Source: Flavobacteriaceae bacterium GF1 (GTDB lineage: Bacteria > Bacteroidota > Bacteroidia > Flavobacteriales > Flavobacteriaceae). From it: a stretch of DNA of 64,000 bases. The position numbers and the translations under genes were made by a program. Location: NCBI GenBank assembly GCA_009797885.1, contig WNKP01000001.1, positions 124,001 to 188,000 of the forward strand, in the 5' to 3' direction. Position 1 is the first letter of the stretch. Every line of letters starts with the position of its first letter. Positions 45,665 through 55,238 of the stretch are shown here, piece by piece. The notes beneath the pieces are model-generated. The model had not been told where the DNA came from, ran no database searches, and saw only the letters and a list, made by a program, of their open reading frames with translations.

Positions 45665-46611
45665 TCCTTAAAATGGACCGTTGATTGCCGCTCTCGATTT
45701 ACAATGAGCTGGGTCACATCCGGTCTGGAATAATGTCCGACCGGATCAAAATTCTGATGCTCTTCCAATACCCTTTTAAAATCGATGGTTTGGTAAAAAA
45801 TTCCCTCTTTGTCCACTATGGGCTCCACTACCCATTCCCCATTGGGACCAGCAATACAGGAACCCCCATTGGCTAAAACATTGGGGGCTTTTTCCAAAAT
45901 TTTATCCAAATGTGGGGTGTCCGCGGGAAAATCGGCTTTTTTCATCAGTGAGGAGACCGAGACCACGTAACTACGGGACTCCCTGGCAATAAACCGGGTA
46001 ATATCCTTTGTGTTGTGGTCGCTTCCAGGCCACACGGCTATATGGAGGTTCTCTCCCAAACCGTAAAGTGCCGCCCTTGGAAGGGGCATCCAGTTTTCCC
46101 AGCAATTGAGCCCTCCGACCGTGAATTGTTTTAGGGGATGCACCTGCAGACCATGACCATCGCCTGGGGCCCATGTTAAGCGTTCATCATAGGTTGGTTG
46201 TAGCTTTCGGTGTACAGACTTTATTTCCCCCTGAGGGTCAATGTACACCAAGGAAGCATAGATACTATGTCCGCCACGGTCTTTGGCCCGCTCCATAATA
46301 CCCAAATAGATTGCCATGGAGTGTTCTTTGCCCAACAGGCAAATGGAATCCAAATCCCCAGCTTCAATTTGTATGGAATTCGCCACATAGTGGGCATGCA
46401 GTTCTTTGTTCACCTCCAAATTCCAAGCCGCCCCTTCTGTGTAGGCCAACCAAAAAGGATAGCCTGGCAACAATGCTTCACCAAAAACGATAAGCTCACT
46501 TCCATTCTTGGAAGCTTCCGTAATGGTTGCTTCTATTTTTCCTATGGTTGCCCCTTTGTTCAGCCAAACCGGTGTAATTTGGGCCAATGCCACATGTAAC
46601 TTATTATCCAT
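45661..46611 (-). CDS. Nitrilase / carbon-nitrogen hydrolase
   Basis: A 316-residue member of the nitrilase superfamily with the full Glu-Lys-Cys triad: Glu45 (FGEALLPGYP), Lys136 (HRKLQPT) and Cys170 (GGLNCWENW). The NCWEN form and the E-x-x-x-P-x-Y/F-P pattern match true nitrilases, which turn nitriles into acids and ammonia. Length is normal. It is cytoplasmic. It abuts the UbiA gene by one base and overlaps the S9 peptidase stop by 4 bp tail-to-tail. Confidence 0.88.
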   Translation of the reverse strand: MDNKLHVALAQITPVWLNKGATIGKIEATITEASKNGSELIVFGEALLPGYPFWLAYTEGAAWNLEVNKELHAHYVANSIQIEAGDLDSICLLGKEHSMAIYLGIMERAKDRGGHSIYASLVYIDPQGEIKSVHRKLQPTYDERLTWAPGDGHGLQVHPLKQFTVGGLNCWENWMPLPRAALYGLGENLHIAVWPGSDHNTKDITRFIARESRSYVVSVSSLMKKADFPADTPHLDKILEKAPNVLANGGSCIAGPNGEWVVEPIVDKEGIFYQTIDFKRVLEEHQNFDPVGHYSRPDVTQLIVNRERQSTVHFKD

Positions 46612-47516
46612 TATAAAATCCGATTTAAGACGACATCCACATCAATCAACAAGATACTGAAAACCCCTCCTACAATAATAAATTTAAGTATGTTGTGAAG
46701 CCATACATAGTGCATCTTTACATCTGATTTTCCCAACAGGACCAGAAACACTAAAAGTAGAATTCCGGCTGCAACAAAATAAAAGGACATATGGCCCACA
46801 TCAAAAACGTAAATCAACAAGTAAGTCGGAACCAATGTCAAAACTATCAAGAAGGCAATAAGGATCTTGGCAACTTTTGGGCCGTATAAAATGGGTATGG
46901 TTTGATAGCCCTGTGCCATGTCCCCGGCCATACTCTCCAAATCCTTAATAAGCTCTCGAGCTAAAATTAGAAGGAACAAATAAAGGGCATGAATAAAAAT
47001 AACGGTTTCGAAATTTCTGTAATACACAAACACCACAAAGAAAGGGGCAATGGAAAGTGTAGCGGACACTAAATTGCCCAGGAATGGAATACGCTTGAGT
47101 TTATGGGAATAAAACCATATCCCAAAAATATAGGCCGCAAAAAAGAAAACTGCCCTGAATGAAATATAACTGGCGGCAATAACGGCAACAAAATTCAGGA
47201 TGAAATATGTGGTAAGTTTAAATCGCTGGCTTACCAAACGGTCCAGCATACTTTTTGTAGGTTTATTGATCAAATCCTTTTCAGCATCATAAAAATTATT
47301 GATGATGTAACCTGAAGCTATAACAAGGGCAGAGGCCGTTACGATCAAAAAAAGATTAAGATCAAAGACCACTTTCCTAAGTTGTAGATCAGGAGCCAAT
47401 ATGTAAATGGAAGCCAGATACTGGGCAAGGGTGATTACCAGAATATTATATCCCCTAACCACGGAGAACAAGCTCAAAAGCTTAAAGAGCAAGAGCCTAT
47501 TTTTTCTACTAAGCAT
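46611..47516 (-). CDS. UbiA-family prenyltransferase (GGGP geranylgeranyltransferase-like)
   Basis: A 301-residue integral membrane prenyltransferase with about nine spans. Two Asp-rich motifs for Mg-diphosphate binding are visible: N74-FYDAEKD81 and LARELIKDLESMAGD (about 185-199). Flavobacterial members next to mevalonate genes are usually named geranylgeranylglycerol-phosphate geranylgeranyltransferase; the acceptor is not proven. It lies 8 bp after mevalonate kinase, linking isoprenoid supply and use. Confidence 0.85.
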   Translation of the reverse strand: MLSRKNRLLLFKLLSLFSVVRGYNILVITLAQYLASIYILAPDLQLRKVVFDLNLFLIVTASALVIASGYIINNFYDAEKDLINKPTKSMLDRLVSQRFKLTTYFILNFVAVIAASYISFRAVFFFAAYIFGIWFYSHKLKRIPFLGNLVSATLSIAPFFVVFVYYRNFETVIFIHALYLFLLILARELIKDLESMAGDMAQGYQTIPILYGPKVAKILIAFLIVLTLVPTYLLIYVFDVGHMSFYFVAAGILLLVFLVLLGKSDVKMHYVWLHNILKFIIVGGVFSILLIDVDVVLNRIL

Positions 47517-47524
47517 TTTAAAAT

Positions 47525-48457
47525 TTAGAAGTTGTACACCACTTCCAATTTGTGTCCTTCAAGTTCCTTTCTGGCCCTGTCAATATCTTCGGTGAAACCC
47601 AATATATAGCCACCACCACCAGAGCCACACAATTTTAAATAATACGTATTGGATTCGATCCCCTTTTTCCAGAGATGGTGAAATTGTTGTGGAATCATTG
47701 GCTTAAAGTGGTCCAAAACCACATGTGAAAGTTGTTTCACGTGGCCAAAAAGCCCTTTGATATCCCCCTTTAAAAAGTGGTCCACACAAGCGTCCGTGTG
47801 CTTTATAAATTTATCCTTAATCACGTTTCTGAACCCTTCCTGTTTCATCTTCTCCATAAAAATCTGGACCATAGGGGCAGTTTCGCCCGTAATGCCACTA
47901 TCCAATAGAAAAACCGCTCCCTTACCTTCCTTGTTCTGGGACGGCAGACTTGTAGATTCAATATTGTCCTTTGAGTTGATCAGAATGGGTAAACTCAAAT
48001 AACTGTTCAACGGATCCAATCCTGAGGACTTTCCATGAAAGAAGGACTCCATCTCCCCAAAAATCCTTTTGAGTTTCAAGAGCTTTTCCCTTGTCAGGTT
48101 CTCAAGAACGGTAATTTTATCTTTAGCATACTTATCATAAACGGCAGCTACCAACGCCCCGCTACTTCCAATACCATACCCCTGGGGAATGGAACTATCA
48201 AAATACATTCCCTCGGAAATATCCTTGTCAAGGGCTTCCAAATCAAAAGAAACCACACCTTTGGATTGAATTTTGGCAAGGTGGACCGCAAAAGCCCGTA
48301 ATGCCTCATTCGACTTAAGTGCTTCGGGTGATGGTTTCCCATCAGACTTTAGTGCCCCTTTGAAGAAATTGTATGGGATGGAGAGCCCTTTGGAGTCCTT
48401 TATGATGCCATACTCCCCAAAAAGCAGGATTTTCGAATAAAATAATGGTCCTTTCAT
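47525..48457 (-). CDS. Mevalonate kinase
   Basis: From the ATG at 48457 the product is 310 residues (MKGPLFYSKILLFGEYG), a GHMP kinase phosphorylating mevalonate with ATP. The GHMP glycine-rich loop is QGYGIGSSGALVAAV (about 93-107), and the C-terminal KLCGSGGGGYILGF loop is intact. Another ATG at 48475 would add six residues; longer forms are unlikely. It follows the decarboxylase gene and precedes UbiA, giving a mevalonate cluster. Confidence 0.9.
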   Translation of the reverse strand: MKGPLFYSKILLFGEYGIIKDSKGLSIPYNFFKGALKSDGKPSPEALKSNEALRAFAVHLAKIQSKGVVSFDLEALDKDISEGMYFDSSIPQGYGIGSSGALVAAVYDKYAKDKITVLENLTREKLLKLKRIFGEMESFFHGKSSGLDPLNSYLSLPILINSKDNIESTSLPSQNKEGKGAVFLLDSGITGETAPMVQIFMEKMKQEGFRNVIKDKFIKHTDACVDHFLKGDIKGLFGHVKQLSHVVLDHFKPMIPQQFHHLWKKGIESNTYYLKLCGSGGGGYILGFTEDIDRARKELEGHKLEVVYNF

Positions 48458-48574
48458 TTTATTTTGTTCAACCATTGTATTGATAAAAGTAAACAAACCT
48501 AATCTCCCAGTCAACAATTTTATGAAAAATTAAGCTTAAAGCCCTTAAATAACGTTGACCTACTTAAATACGTA

Positions 48575-49669
48575 TCACAAAGATGTTGAAATTCTTTGAG
48601 CCCCTTTTCCAATACGATCGCAAATATAGTGTCCGTTTTCGCAGTAGGCAACCAATTCATTCTGAATAAATTGAATGCATTTCGTCTTCTCAGATTCCGG
48701 ATATAGTACATGTACATTGGCCCCTGCATCCAATGTAAAGCAAATAGCCGTTCCCGTTTCCTTTCGGAATTGCCAAATTCTATTGATGATTTCCAGGGTA
48801 TTGGGCAACATCAGTATAAAATAAGGTTGACTCGTCATCATCATGGCATGTAATGTCAATGCCTCGCTTTCGACAATAGCGATAAACGATTCCAGGTCCC
48901 CCTCTTTAAAAATGGGCCGTAGTTTTTTAAGGTTTTCATGGGCCTGCTGAAATCTGTTATCGGCAAATGGGTGTCCTTTCATAAGTCCATGGCCCACGGA
49001 ACTGCTTACCGTTTTTTGGCCTTTGTGTACCAATAAAATGGTGTCATGAAAATTATTGAAGTTGGGGTGGACCTCATAGGGGTATGGAATTCCGTACAAA
49101 TCCGAACTGCCTGATAGGCCGGGTGTACTTCCCCATTGAATTAAGCTGCCCCCTATGCTCCTGCAGGCACTTCCAGAACCCAAACGGGCCAGGAAAGAAG
49201 CTTTTTGTTTAAAATCCTCCAAGGTCATTTCCGGATTTGCCAGGCGTTCCAACTCTAGTAAACAGAGCGCCAAAGCAGCCATTCCACTGGCCGATGATGC
49301 AATTCCACTACTATGGGGAAAAGAATTGGAGCTTTCAATTTCCAAATGATAGTGCCTTAAAAAAGGAAGATATGTTTCAATTCGCCCTAAAAAAGTAGCA
49401 ATCTTAGGTTTAAAGCTATCCTTGGCCTTGCCTTCAAAGCGAAAGTCAAATGAAAAGGCTTCCTTGGCCTCGTCCATCCTTCTAAATTTCAAGAAGGTTC
49501 TTGTAGCGGAAGCATCCAAGGTAAAACTAATGGAGGGGTTTGCTGGTATTTGATGTGGTTTTTTTCCCCAATACTTCACCAAAGCGATATTGCTCGGAGC
49601 TTTCCACCCTACTGTTCCCTCCAAAGGATAAACGAGATTTTGGGTCGGTACAAAATCCTTTTCCATCAT
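48575..49669 (-). CDS. mvaD: Diphosphomevalonate decarboxylase
   Basis: From the ATG at 49669 (an adjacent ATG at 49666 is equally possible) the product has 364 residues. It converts mevalonate diphosphate to isopentenyl diphosphate with ATP. Motifs: SNIALVKYWGKK near the N-terminus, the phosphate loop HSSGIASSASGMAALAL and the C-terminal FTLDAGANVHVLYPE. It lies about 118 bp upstream of mevalonate kinase on the same strand and divergent from tspO. Confidence 0.92.
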   Translation of the reverse strand: MMEKDFVPTQNLVYPLEGTVGWKAPSNIALVKYWGKKPHQIPANPSISFTLDASATRTFLKFRRMDEAKEAFSFDFRFEGKAKDSFKPKIATFLGRIETYLPFLRHYHLEIESSNSFPHSSGIASSASGMAALALCLLELERLANPEMTLEDFKQKASFLARLGSGSACRSIGGSLIQWGSTPGLSGSSDLYGIPYPYEVHPNFNNFHDTILLVHKGQKTVSSSVGHGLMKGHPFADNRFQQAHENLKKLRPIFKEGDLESFIAIVESEALTLHAMMMTSQPYFILMLPNTLEIINRIWQFRKETGTAICFTLDAGANVHVLYPESEKTKCIQFIQNELVAYCENGHYICDRIGKGAQRISTSL

Positions 49670-49752
49670 GAAATAAGCTTTGGACAAAGATAAGGCTTGC
49701 CCAAAGTTTGGAATCTGGTTTAAATTGTTATTTTAGTAGGAATCCAACTACT

Positions 49753-50226
49753 GTGAGAAAAACCGTTCTAAAAATAGCCATTTGCATAGGAGCATGCCTG
49801 TTAATAGGCTTTCTTTCGAGCTTTGCGACCCAAAGCTCCGTGAACGACTGGTATTTGACACTGAACAAGCCCAGTTTTAATCCCCCAAATTGGTTGTTTG
49901 CCCCTGTTTGGACCGTCCTGTATATCCTTATGGGAATAGCGGCAGGAATAGTTTGGTCCAAGGGCTTTTATCATCTCTGGGTAAAAACGGCCATGTACCA
50001 TTTTGGGTTTCAGTTATTGTTGAACGCCCTATGGAGTATCATCTTTTTTGGCCTTAAGAACCCTTTGGCAGCCCTATTTGTAATCCTAACCCTTTTGGTT
50101 TTGATTGTCCTTACCATTAAGTGGTTTTTGGTGGTGAGCAAAAAAGCGGCCTATCTCATGGTGCCTTATTTGGTCTGGGTCACTTTTGCAACCGTTTTGA
50201 ATTTTAAGATATGGGAGCTCAACTAA
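49753..50226 (+). CDS. TspO/MBR-family tryptophan-rich sensory protein
   Basis: Taking the GTG at 49753 as start gives 157 residues with five membrane spans. TspO features: the Pro-Trp-rich loop NPPNWLFAPVWTVLYILMG, a central WSIIFFGLKNP and the final PYLVWVTFATVLNFKIWELN. TspO proteins bind tetrapyrroles and influence stress or light responses; a role here is not shown. No ATG lies at a sensible place; the longer frame from 49708 begins with non-membrane residues that do not fit. Confidence 0.88.
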   Translation: MRKTVLKIAICIGACLLIGFLSSFATQSSVNDWYLTLNKPSFNPPNWLFAPVWTVLYILMGIAAGIVWSKGFYHLWVKTAMYHFGFQLLLNALWSIIFFGLKNPLAALFVILTLLVLIVLTIKWFLVVSKKAAYLMVPYLVWVTFATVLNFKIWELN

Positions 50227-50273
50227 ACTTAGGTGCTATGCCAACCTAAGTTTTGACCATTAAATCCATTGAT

Positions 50274-50810
50274 TCAAGCCTCTGCCAATGCTATCATTTT
50301 TAGCATGGTATTTAAGTTCCGGGTTGTTGCCGTAAGGCGAAGTTTATTCTCAATTAGATTATTGTTTAATTTCGCCTTGCCCGCCCCCTGTTTGCAATGC
50401 AAATAAACACATTGCGCTGCAATGTGAAAGTCTTCATTTTTAAAATGTAGTTTATTGAATTCTTCCACCAATCCCTCTGTAGGAGATTCGTACAACAGGG
50501 TAAAGTACAGGTTCTTTTTCACTGCTTCTTCCTTAAAAGGATTGTCCCTAAGGATTTCTTGAAGTGATGTTATGGTTTTGAGCAAAACAGGAACATCAAA
50601 GCCAAAATCATTTTTGATCCTATTTTTGATATCGGCCTCAATCCCTTTGTGATCGGTACTGGGGGTTTCCAAAACTATATTACCACTTTGGATATAGGTA
50701 CGCACTTTCTTAAAGCCCAATTTCTCAAGCCCCTGCCTCAAGTCCACCATTTTTATTTTCTTTTGCCCACTTACGTTTATCCCCCTAAGAAATATCAGAT
50801 ACGTATTCAC
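50274..50810 (-). CDS. DUF1697 family protein
   Basis: A 178-residue protein beginning with a GTG codon at 50810. The DUF1697 pattern is clear: [18 protein letters not shown] at the start, [11 protein letters not shown], and the late [16 protein letters not shown] with [11 protein letters not shown]. No biochemical role is established for the family. Cytoplasmic. It lies divergent from glpK with 65 bp between their starts. Confidence 0.9.
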   Translation of the reverse strand: MNTYLIFLRGINVSGQKKIKMVDLRQGLEKLGFKKVRTYIQSGNIVLETPSTDHKGIEADIKNRIKNDFGFDVPVLLKTITSLQEILRDNPFKEEAVKKNLYFTLLYESPTEGLVEEFNKLHFKNEDFHIAAQCVYLHCKQGAGKAKLNNNLIENKLRLTATTRNLNTMLKMIALAEA

Positions 50811-50875
50811 CCCTATTGAATTTAAAGCTTGAAACTACTCAATTTATTTTAGTAAATTCCCTAACATTTTTAACT

Positions 50876-52369
50876 ATGGCCGAATATGTATTGGCTTTAG
50901 ATCAGGGTACCACCAGTTCTAGGGCAGTTGTTTTTGATAAGCAAGGGACCATTGTGTCCGTATCACAGAAGGAGTTTACGCAAATATTTCCAAAACCGGG
51001 TTGGGTAGAACACGATCCCATAGAAATCTGGTCAACCCAGGCTGGTATGGCCGCCGAAGCTGTAACCAAAAAAGGGTTAAAAGGGGAGCAAATTGCTGCA
51101 ATTGGCATTACCAATCAGCGGGAAACTGCCGTTGTATGGGACCGTAAAACCAGTGAACCTATCTACAATGCCATTGTCTGGCAAGACAAGCGGACCTCGG
51201 ATTACTGTGATGAACTCAAAAAGGCTGGTAAATCGGATATGATCCGTGAAAAAACCGGCTTGGTCATCGACTCTTATTTTTCTGCAACAAAAGTAAAATG
51301 GATACTGGATAATGTGGAAGGGGCAAGGGAAAAGGCCCAGGCCGGGGAATTGGCTTTTGGGACCATAGACTCTTGGCTTATCTGGAAAATGACGCAGGGG
51401 GAGCTACATATAACGGATGTCACCAATGCCTCGCGTTCCCTGATATTCAATATCAACACCATGGATTGGGATGCGGACCTTTTAGACCTTTTTGGGATTC
51501 CAAAGAGTATGTTGCCCCAAGTAAAACAATCCAGTGAAGTGTATGGCCATACCAGCCCAAATTTCTTTGCCCATAAAATTCCCATTGCCGGTATTGCCGG
51601 GGACCAGCAGGCCGCTCTTTTCGGTCAAATGTGTACCCAAAAGGGCATGGTCAAAAATACATATGGCACAGGTTGTTTTATGCTGATGAACATTGGGAAC
51701 GAACCCACAAAATCCAACAATAACCTTCTTACTACCGTAGCGTGGAAAATAAACGGAAAAACCACTTATGCCCTGGAGGGAAGTATTTTTATAGCCGGGG
51801 CCGTGGTACAATGGTTGAGGGATAGCTTAAAAATCATAAAAAACTCGGCAGATGTGGAGCCTTTGGTCGGCACGGTCGAAAACTCCGATGGGGTCTATTT
51901 TGTTCCGGCCTTTGCAGGTTTGGGCGCTCCCCATTGGAATCAAAAGGCCCAAGGGACGTTGTTTGGGCTTACCCGCGGCAGTACGGATGCCCATATCGCC
52001 AGGGCCGCTTTGGATTCCATTGCTTACCAGACCATGGATATTTTAAAGGCCATGGAGAAAGACTCCGGTATTTCAATAAAAGAGCTACGTGTTGATGGTG
52101 GGGCCACGGTGAACAATTTATTGATGCAGTTCCAGGCAGATGTTTTGAACACCAAAACCATTCGCCCAAAAATAGTGGAGACCACGGTTATGGGCGCGGC
52201 CTATTTGGCCGGATTGGCCGTTGGTTTTTGGGAAAACCAAGAAGAGATCCAAGATATCTGGCAAACCGATGTTGAGTTCCAACCCACTAATGAAAGGGAG
52301 GCGATTTCGCATGGAATTGTTGGTTGGTATCGCGCCATAAAGGCACTGGAATACTGGACCGAGCACTAG
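50876..52369 (+). CDS. glpK: Glycerol kinase
   Basis: From the ATG at 50876 the product has 497 residues, the usual length. FGGY kinase motifs: [15 protein letters not shown] at the N-terminus, [20 protein letters not shown] and the C-terminal [15 protein letters not shown]. It phosphorylates glycerol to glycerol-3-phosphate in the cytoplasm. The gene for the glycerol facilitator follows 36 bp later. No glycerol-3-phosphate dehydrogenase gene is in the window. Confidence 0.95.
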   Translation: MAEYVLALDQGTTSSRAVVFDKQGTIVSVSQKEFTQIFPKPGWVEHDPIEIWSTQAGMAAEAVTKKGLKGEQIAAIGITNQRETAVVWDRKTSEPIYNAIVWQDKRTSDYCDELKKAGKSDMIREKTGLVIDSYFSATKVKWILDNVEGAREKAQAGELAFGTIDSWLIWKMTQGELHITDVTNASRSLIFNINTMDWDADLLDLFGIPKSMLPQVKQSSEVYGHTSPNFFAHKIPIAGIAGDQQAALFGQMCTQKGMVKNTYGTGCFMLMNIGNEPTKSNNNLLTTVAWKINGKTTYALEGSIFIAGAVVQWLRDSLKIIKNSADVEPLVGTVENSDGVYFVPAFAGLGAPHWNQKAQGTLFGLTRGSTDAHIARAALDSIAYQTMDILKAMEKDSGISIKELRVDGGATVNNLLMQFQADVLNTKTIRPKIVETTVMGAAYLAGLAVGFWENQEEIQDIWQTDVEFQPTNEREAISHGIVGWYRAIKALEYWTEH

Positions 52370-52405
52370 TCAGCAACAACTATCAACCCTTAATAAAAAA
52401 TTATC

Positions 52406-53134
52406 ATGACCCCATTTATCGCTGAAATTGTAGGTACTTTTTTGCTCATGTTTTTGGGCTGTGGCGTAAATGCCAATGTCTCCCTGAACAAAACCTATGG
52501 CAACGGTTCCGGATGGATCGTGATTACAACGGGATGGGCCCTCGCGGTCTACGTTGGGGTAGTGGTTGCAGGTCCCATAAGTGGCGCACATATAAATCCT
52601 GCCGTTACCATTGGATTGGCGGTTGCAGGGGAATTTTCCGTCTATGATGTCCCTAAATATATCCTGGCCCAATTTATTGGAGCCATATTAGGGGCCTTTT
52701 TGGTATGGGTGACCCATTTTGAACATTTCAAGCTCACCGAGGACGGTGGTACCAAAAGGGGGGTATTCTGTACCGCACCTGCCATTAAGAACACATCCAT
52801 TAATTTCTTATGTGAATTGACCGGTACTTTTGTTTTACTCTTTACCATTCTCTATTTCACCGATGCTACCTTAGCATCTGACAACACCATTGTTGGACTG
52901 GGCTCTTTGGGAGCTTTACCAGTGGCCCTCTTGGTTTGGGTGATTGGACTTGCACTTGGTGGAACCACGGGCTACGCCATAAATCCGGCCAGGGATTTGG
53001 GCCCAAGGATCGTACATGCATTGGTTCCTATGCAAAACAAGGGAAGTAACGGATGGGGCTATGCTTGGATACCCGTTGTTGGACCTATTGTAGGTGGGGT
53101 TTTGGCAGCTTGGACCGTAGGCCTTTTGCAATAA
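52406..53134 (+). CDS. glpF: Glycerol uptake facilitator (aquaglyceroporin)
   Basis: A 242-residue MIP-family channel with six spans and both Asn-Pro-Ala motifs: HINPAV (N64) and AINPARD (N193). The Asp after the second NPAR (D197) is the mark of glycerol-type rather than water-only channels. It is co-transcribed with glpK. Its stop abuts the stop of the convergent flavoprotein gene with no gap. Confidence 0.93.
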   Translation: MTPFIAEIVGTFLLMFLGCGVNANVSLNKTYGNGSGWIVITTGWALAVYVGVVVAGPISGAHINPAVTIGLAVAGEFSVYDVPKYILAQFIGAILGAFLVWVTHFEHFKLTEDGGTKRGVFCTAPAIKNTSINFLCELTGTFVLLFTILYFTDATLASDNTIVGLGSLGALPVALLVWVIGLALGGTTGYAINPARDLGPRIVHALVPMQNKGSNGWGYAWIPVVGPIVGGVLAAWTVGLLQ

Positions 53135-54409
53135 CTATCCATTTGCTATGGCCTGTGCGGCAATGTAAGCCCCTGTCCATGCATTCTGGAAATTAAAGCC
53201 TCCAGTAACTGCGTCCACGTTGATCACTTCACCGGCCAAGTATAAATTGGGCAATAATTTGCTTTCAAAGGTCTTGAAATTGATTTCCTTTAAATCCACG
53301 CCCCCTGCTGTAACAAATTCCTCTTTATAGATGCTTTTCCCATTCACGGGGATGGCACATTCCGTTAATTGACCGGCCAACGCCCGTAATTGGTCCTTGG
53401 TCATATCCGCCCATTTTAAATTTGCATCCACCCCGGAAGCTTTTACCAATCGAATCCACAATCTATTGGGGAGTTCCAGGATTTTGGACTTCATCACGGT
53501 TTTTTTTGCTTCGGCCATTTTTACTTCATTTAGAAAGCCTGTCATAGTACCCAGATCATACTCGGGAGTCCAATTGATCCGTATCCTGAACACATAGTGA
53601 AAATCATTCAATTCTTTGGCGGCCCATGCAGAAAGTTTTAATATGGCCGGACCACTAAGGCCCCAATGTGTGATCAAAACGGGACCCTCTTCGGTAAACA
53701 GGGGTTCGCGCTCTACCCTGCTTTTTAATTGTACCAGGATTTTGGAGTCGTAGTGGGTTTTCGGCATAATGTCCACCCTCGCATGTACACTAAGTCCCTG
53801 CAATCCCTTTACCCTAACATCCGTTGTATTAAAAGTAAAGAGGGAAGGGACCGGGGGAACAATGCAATGCCCCATTCCCTTTAGGAGTTTCCAAATCTTT
53901 GGGTTGCTTCCCGTTGCGACCAAGAGTTTTTTGGAATGATAGTGTTTGTTCATTGTCGTTACTTGCCAACCATTGGCAATGTCCTTTGACCTTTCTATGT
54001 GCTTAACGGCACTATTTTTCAGCACTGTTATGCCCCACTTCCTTGTTTCGGCCAAAAAACAGTCAATGATGGATTGGGAAGAATCCGTATGTGGAAAAAT
54101 ACGACCATCCGCCTCTATTTTAAGTGGCACTTCACGCTCTTCAAAAAATTGTATGGTATCCCCTGGGGCATAGGTATGGAAAGGCCCCAGAAGCTCTTTT
54201 TGTCCCCTTGGATAGTTCTGGGAAAGTTCAAATGGCTCAAATGCGGCATGGGTAACATTACATCGACCTCCACCGGATATCCTTACCTTACCGAGTACCG
54301 TTTTACCACGTTCAAAAATGGCAATCTTAAGCTTTGGGTCGGCAATGGCAGCTTGTATTGCACCATAGAATCCCGCTGCGCCTCCTCCAATTACAATAAG
54401 ATCGAACAT
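53135..54409 (-). CDS. HI0933-like FAD-dependent oxidoreductase
   Basis: A 424-residue flavoprotein of the HI0933/YhiN family. The N-terminal dinucleotide motif is DLIVIGGGAAGFYGAIQA, followed by RISGGGRCNVTH, and the C-terminal FAD part reads NLYLAGEVINVDAVTGGFNFQ. Substrate unknown. The ATG overlaps the stop of the glycerophosphodiesterase gene by one base (TAATG), so the two are translationally linked. Confidence 0.88.
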   Translation of the reverse strand: MFDLIVIGGGAAGFYGAIQAAIADPKLKIAIFERGKTVLGKVRISGGGRCNVTHAAFEPFELSQNYPRGQKELLGPFHTYAPGDTIQFFEEREVPLKIEADGRIFPHTDSSQSIIDCFLAETRKWGITVLKNSAVKHIERSKDIANGWQVTTMNKHYHSKKLLVATGSNPKIWKLLKGMGHCIVPPVPSLFTFNTTDVRVKGLQGLSVHARVDIMPKTHYDSKILVQLKSRVEREPLFTEEGPVLITHWGLSGPAILKLSAWAAKELNDFHYVFRIRINWTPEYDLGTMTGFLNEVKMAEAKKTVMKSKILELPNRLWIRLVKASGVDANLKWADMTKDQLRALAGQLTECAIPVNGKSIYKEEFVTAGGVDLKEINFKTFESKLLPNLYLAGEVINVDAVTGGFNFQNAWTGAYIAAQAIANG

Positions 54410-55152
54410 TATTTGATTCTATCCGGATAGTTGGTAAAAATGCCATCTACCCCATACTGGGTAACTTGTTCAATATCCGCTGTTTCATTGACCGTATACG
54501 TGTAAACCTTGAATCCCTCGTCTTGGATTTTACGCACATTTTCTGCCGTTAGGGTCTTGAACCATGGGTTTATCGCCATGGCATTCAATTCCTTGGCCAC
54601 TTCAATGGCTTCCAAAGGGTCGTCTTCCGTCAAAACAGCTATGGCAACATCTGGGCCAAACTCCCTGATCTTTCGTAGCTCGTCCCATTTGAAGCTGGAA
54701 ATCACAAAGTTCTCCCTGGACCAATCCCTCTCCTGAATGTAATAGTCCATAATAAAGTTCACCCGCTCCGCAGTATCGTCCCCTTTGAGTTCAATATTGA
54801 GGGAAACTTGGTTGTTTACAAGTTTTAGAACATCCTGGAGCATTGGAATCCTATGGTTGCCATCCAGAATGACATTTCTCAAATCCGCAATATAATATTC
54901 CTCAATATTTCCCGGGGCATTGCTCAAACGTTCCAATCGCTCATCATGAAAAACCACAATTTCACCACTTTTTATCTTAAATACATCGATTTCAATCATG
55001 TCCACACCCAAATCCATTGCTTTTTGTACGGATGCCAATGTGTTCTCCGTTTCATAGCCCATGGCACCCCTATGTCCAATGACCAAGGGGTTTTTACGTG
55101 TCTCGCAACTCATAATTACTATTGATAAAAGGGAAAATAGAAATACTTTCAT
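54409..55152 (-). CDS. Glycerophosphodiester phosphodiesterase, lipoprotein
   Basis: From the ATG at 55152 (ATG 55155 also possible) the product has about 247 residues. A lipobox SIVIMSC is followed by a GDPD domain with IGHRGAMGYETENT, the metal site EIDVFKIKSGEIVVFHDERL and a late GIFTNYPD. It splits glycerophosphodiesters into glycerol-3-phosphate and an alcohol in the periplasm. Its closeness to glpK-glpF suggests glycerol salvage, though the strands differ. Confidence 0.9.
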   Translation of the reverse strand: MKVFLFSLLSIVIMSCETRKNPLVIGHRGAMGYETENTLASVQKAMDLGVDMIEIDVFKIKSGEIVVFHDERLERLSNAPGNIEEYYIADLRNVILDGNHRIPMLQDVLKLVNNQVSLNIELKGDDTAERVNFIMDYYIQERDWSRENFVISSFKWDELRKIREFGPDVAIAVLTEDDPLEAIEVAKELNAMAINPWFKTLTAENVRKIQDEGFKVYTYTVNETADIEQVTQYGVDGIFTNYPDRIK

Positions 55153-55238
55153 CATTCTGAACTTTCGGTTAGGCAGACAAAAATACAAACTAGAACCAAG
55201 TGTATTGAGTGCCTCGTTCTTTAATGATTATAAAAGCC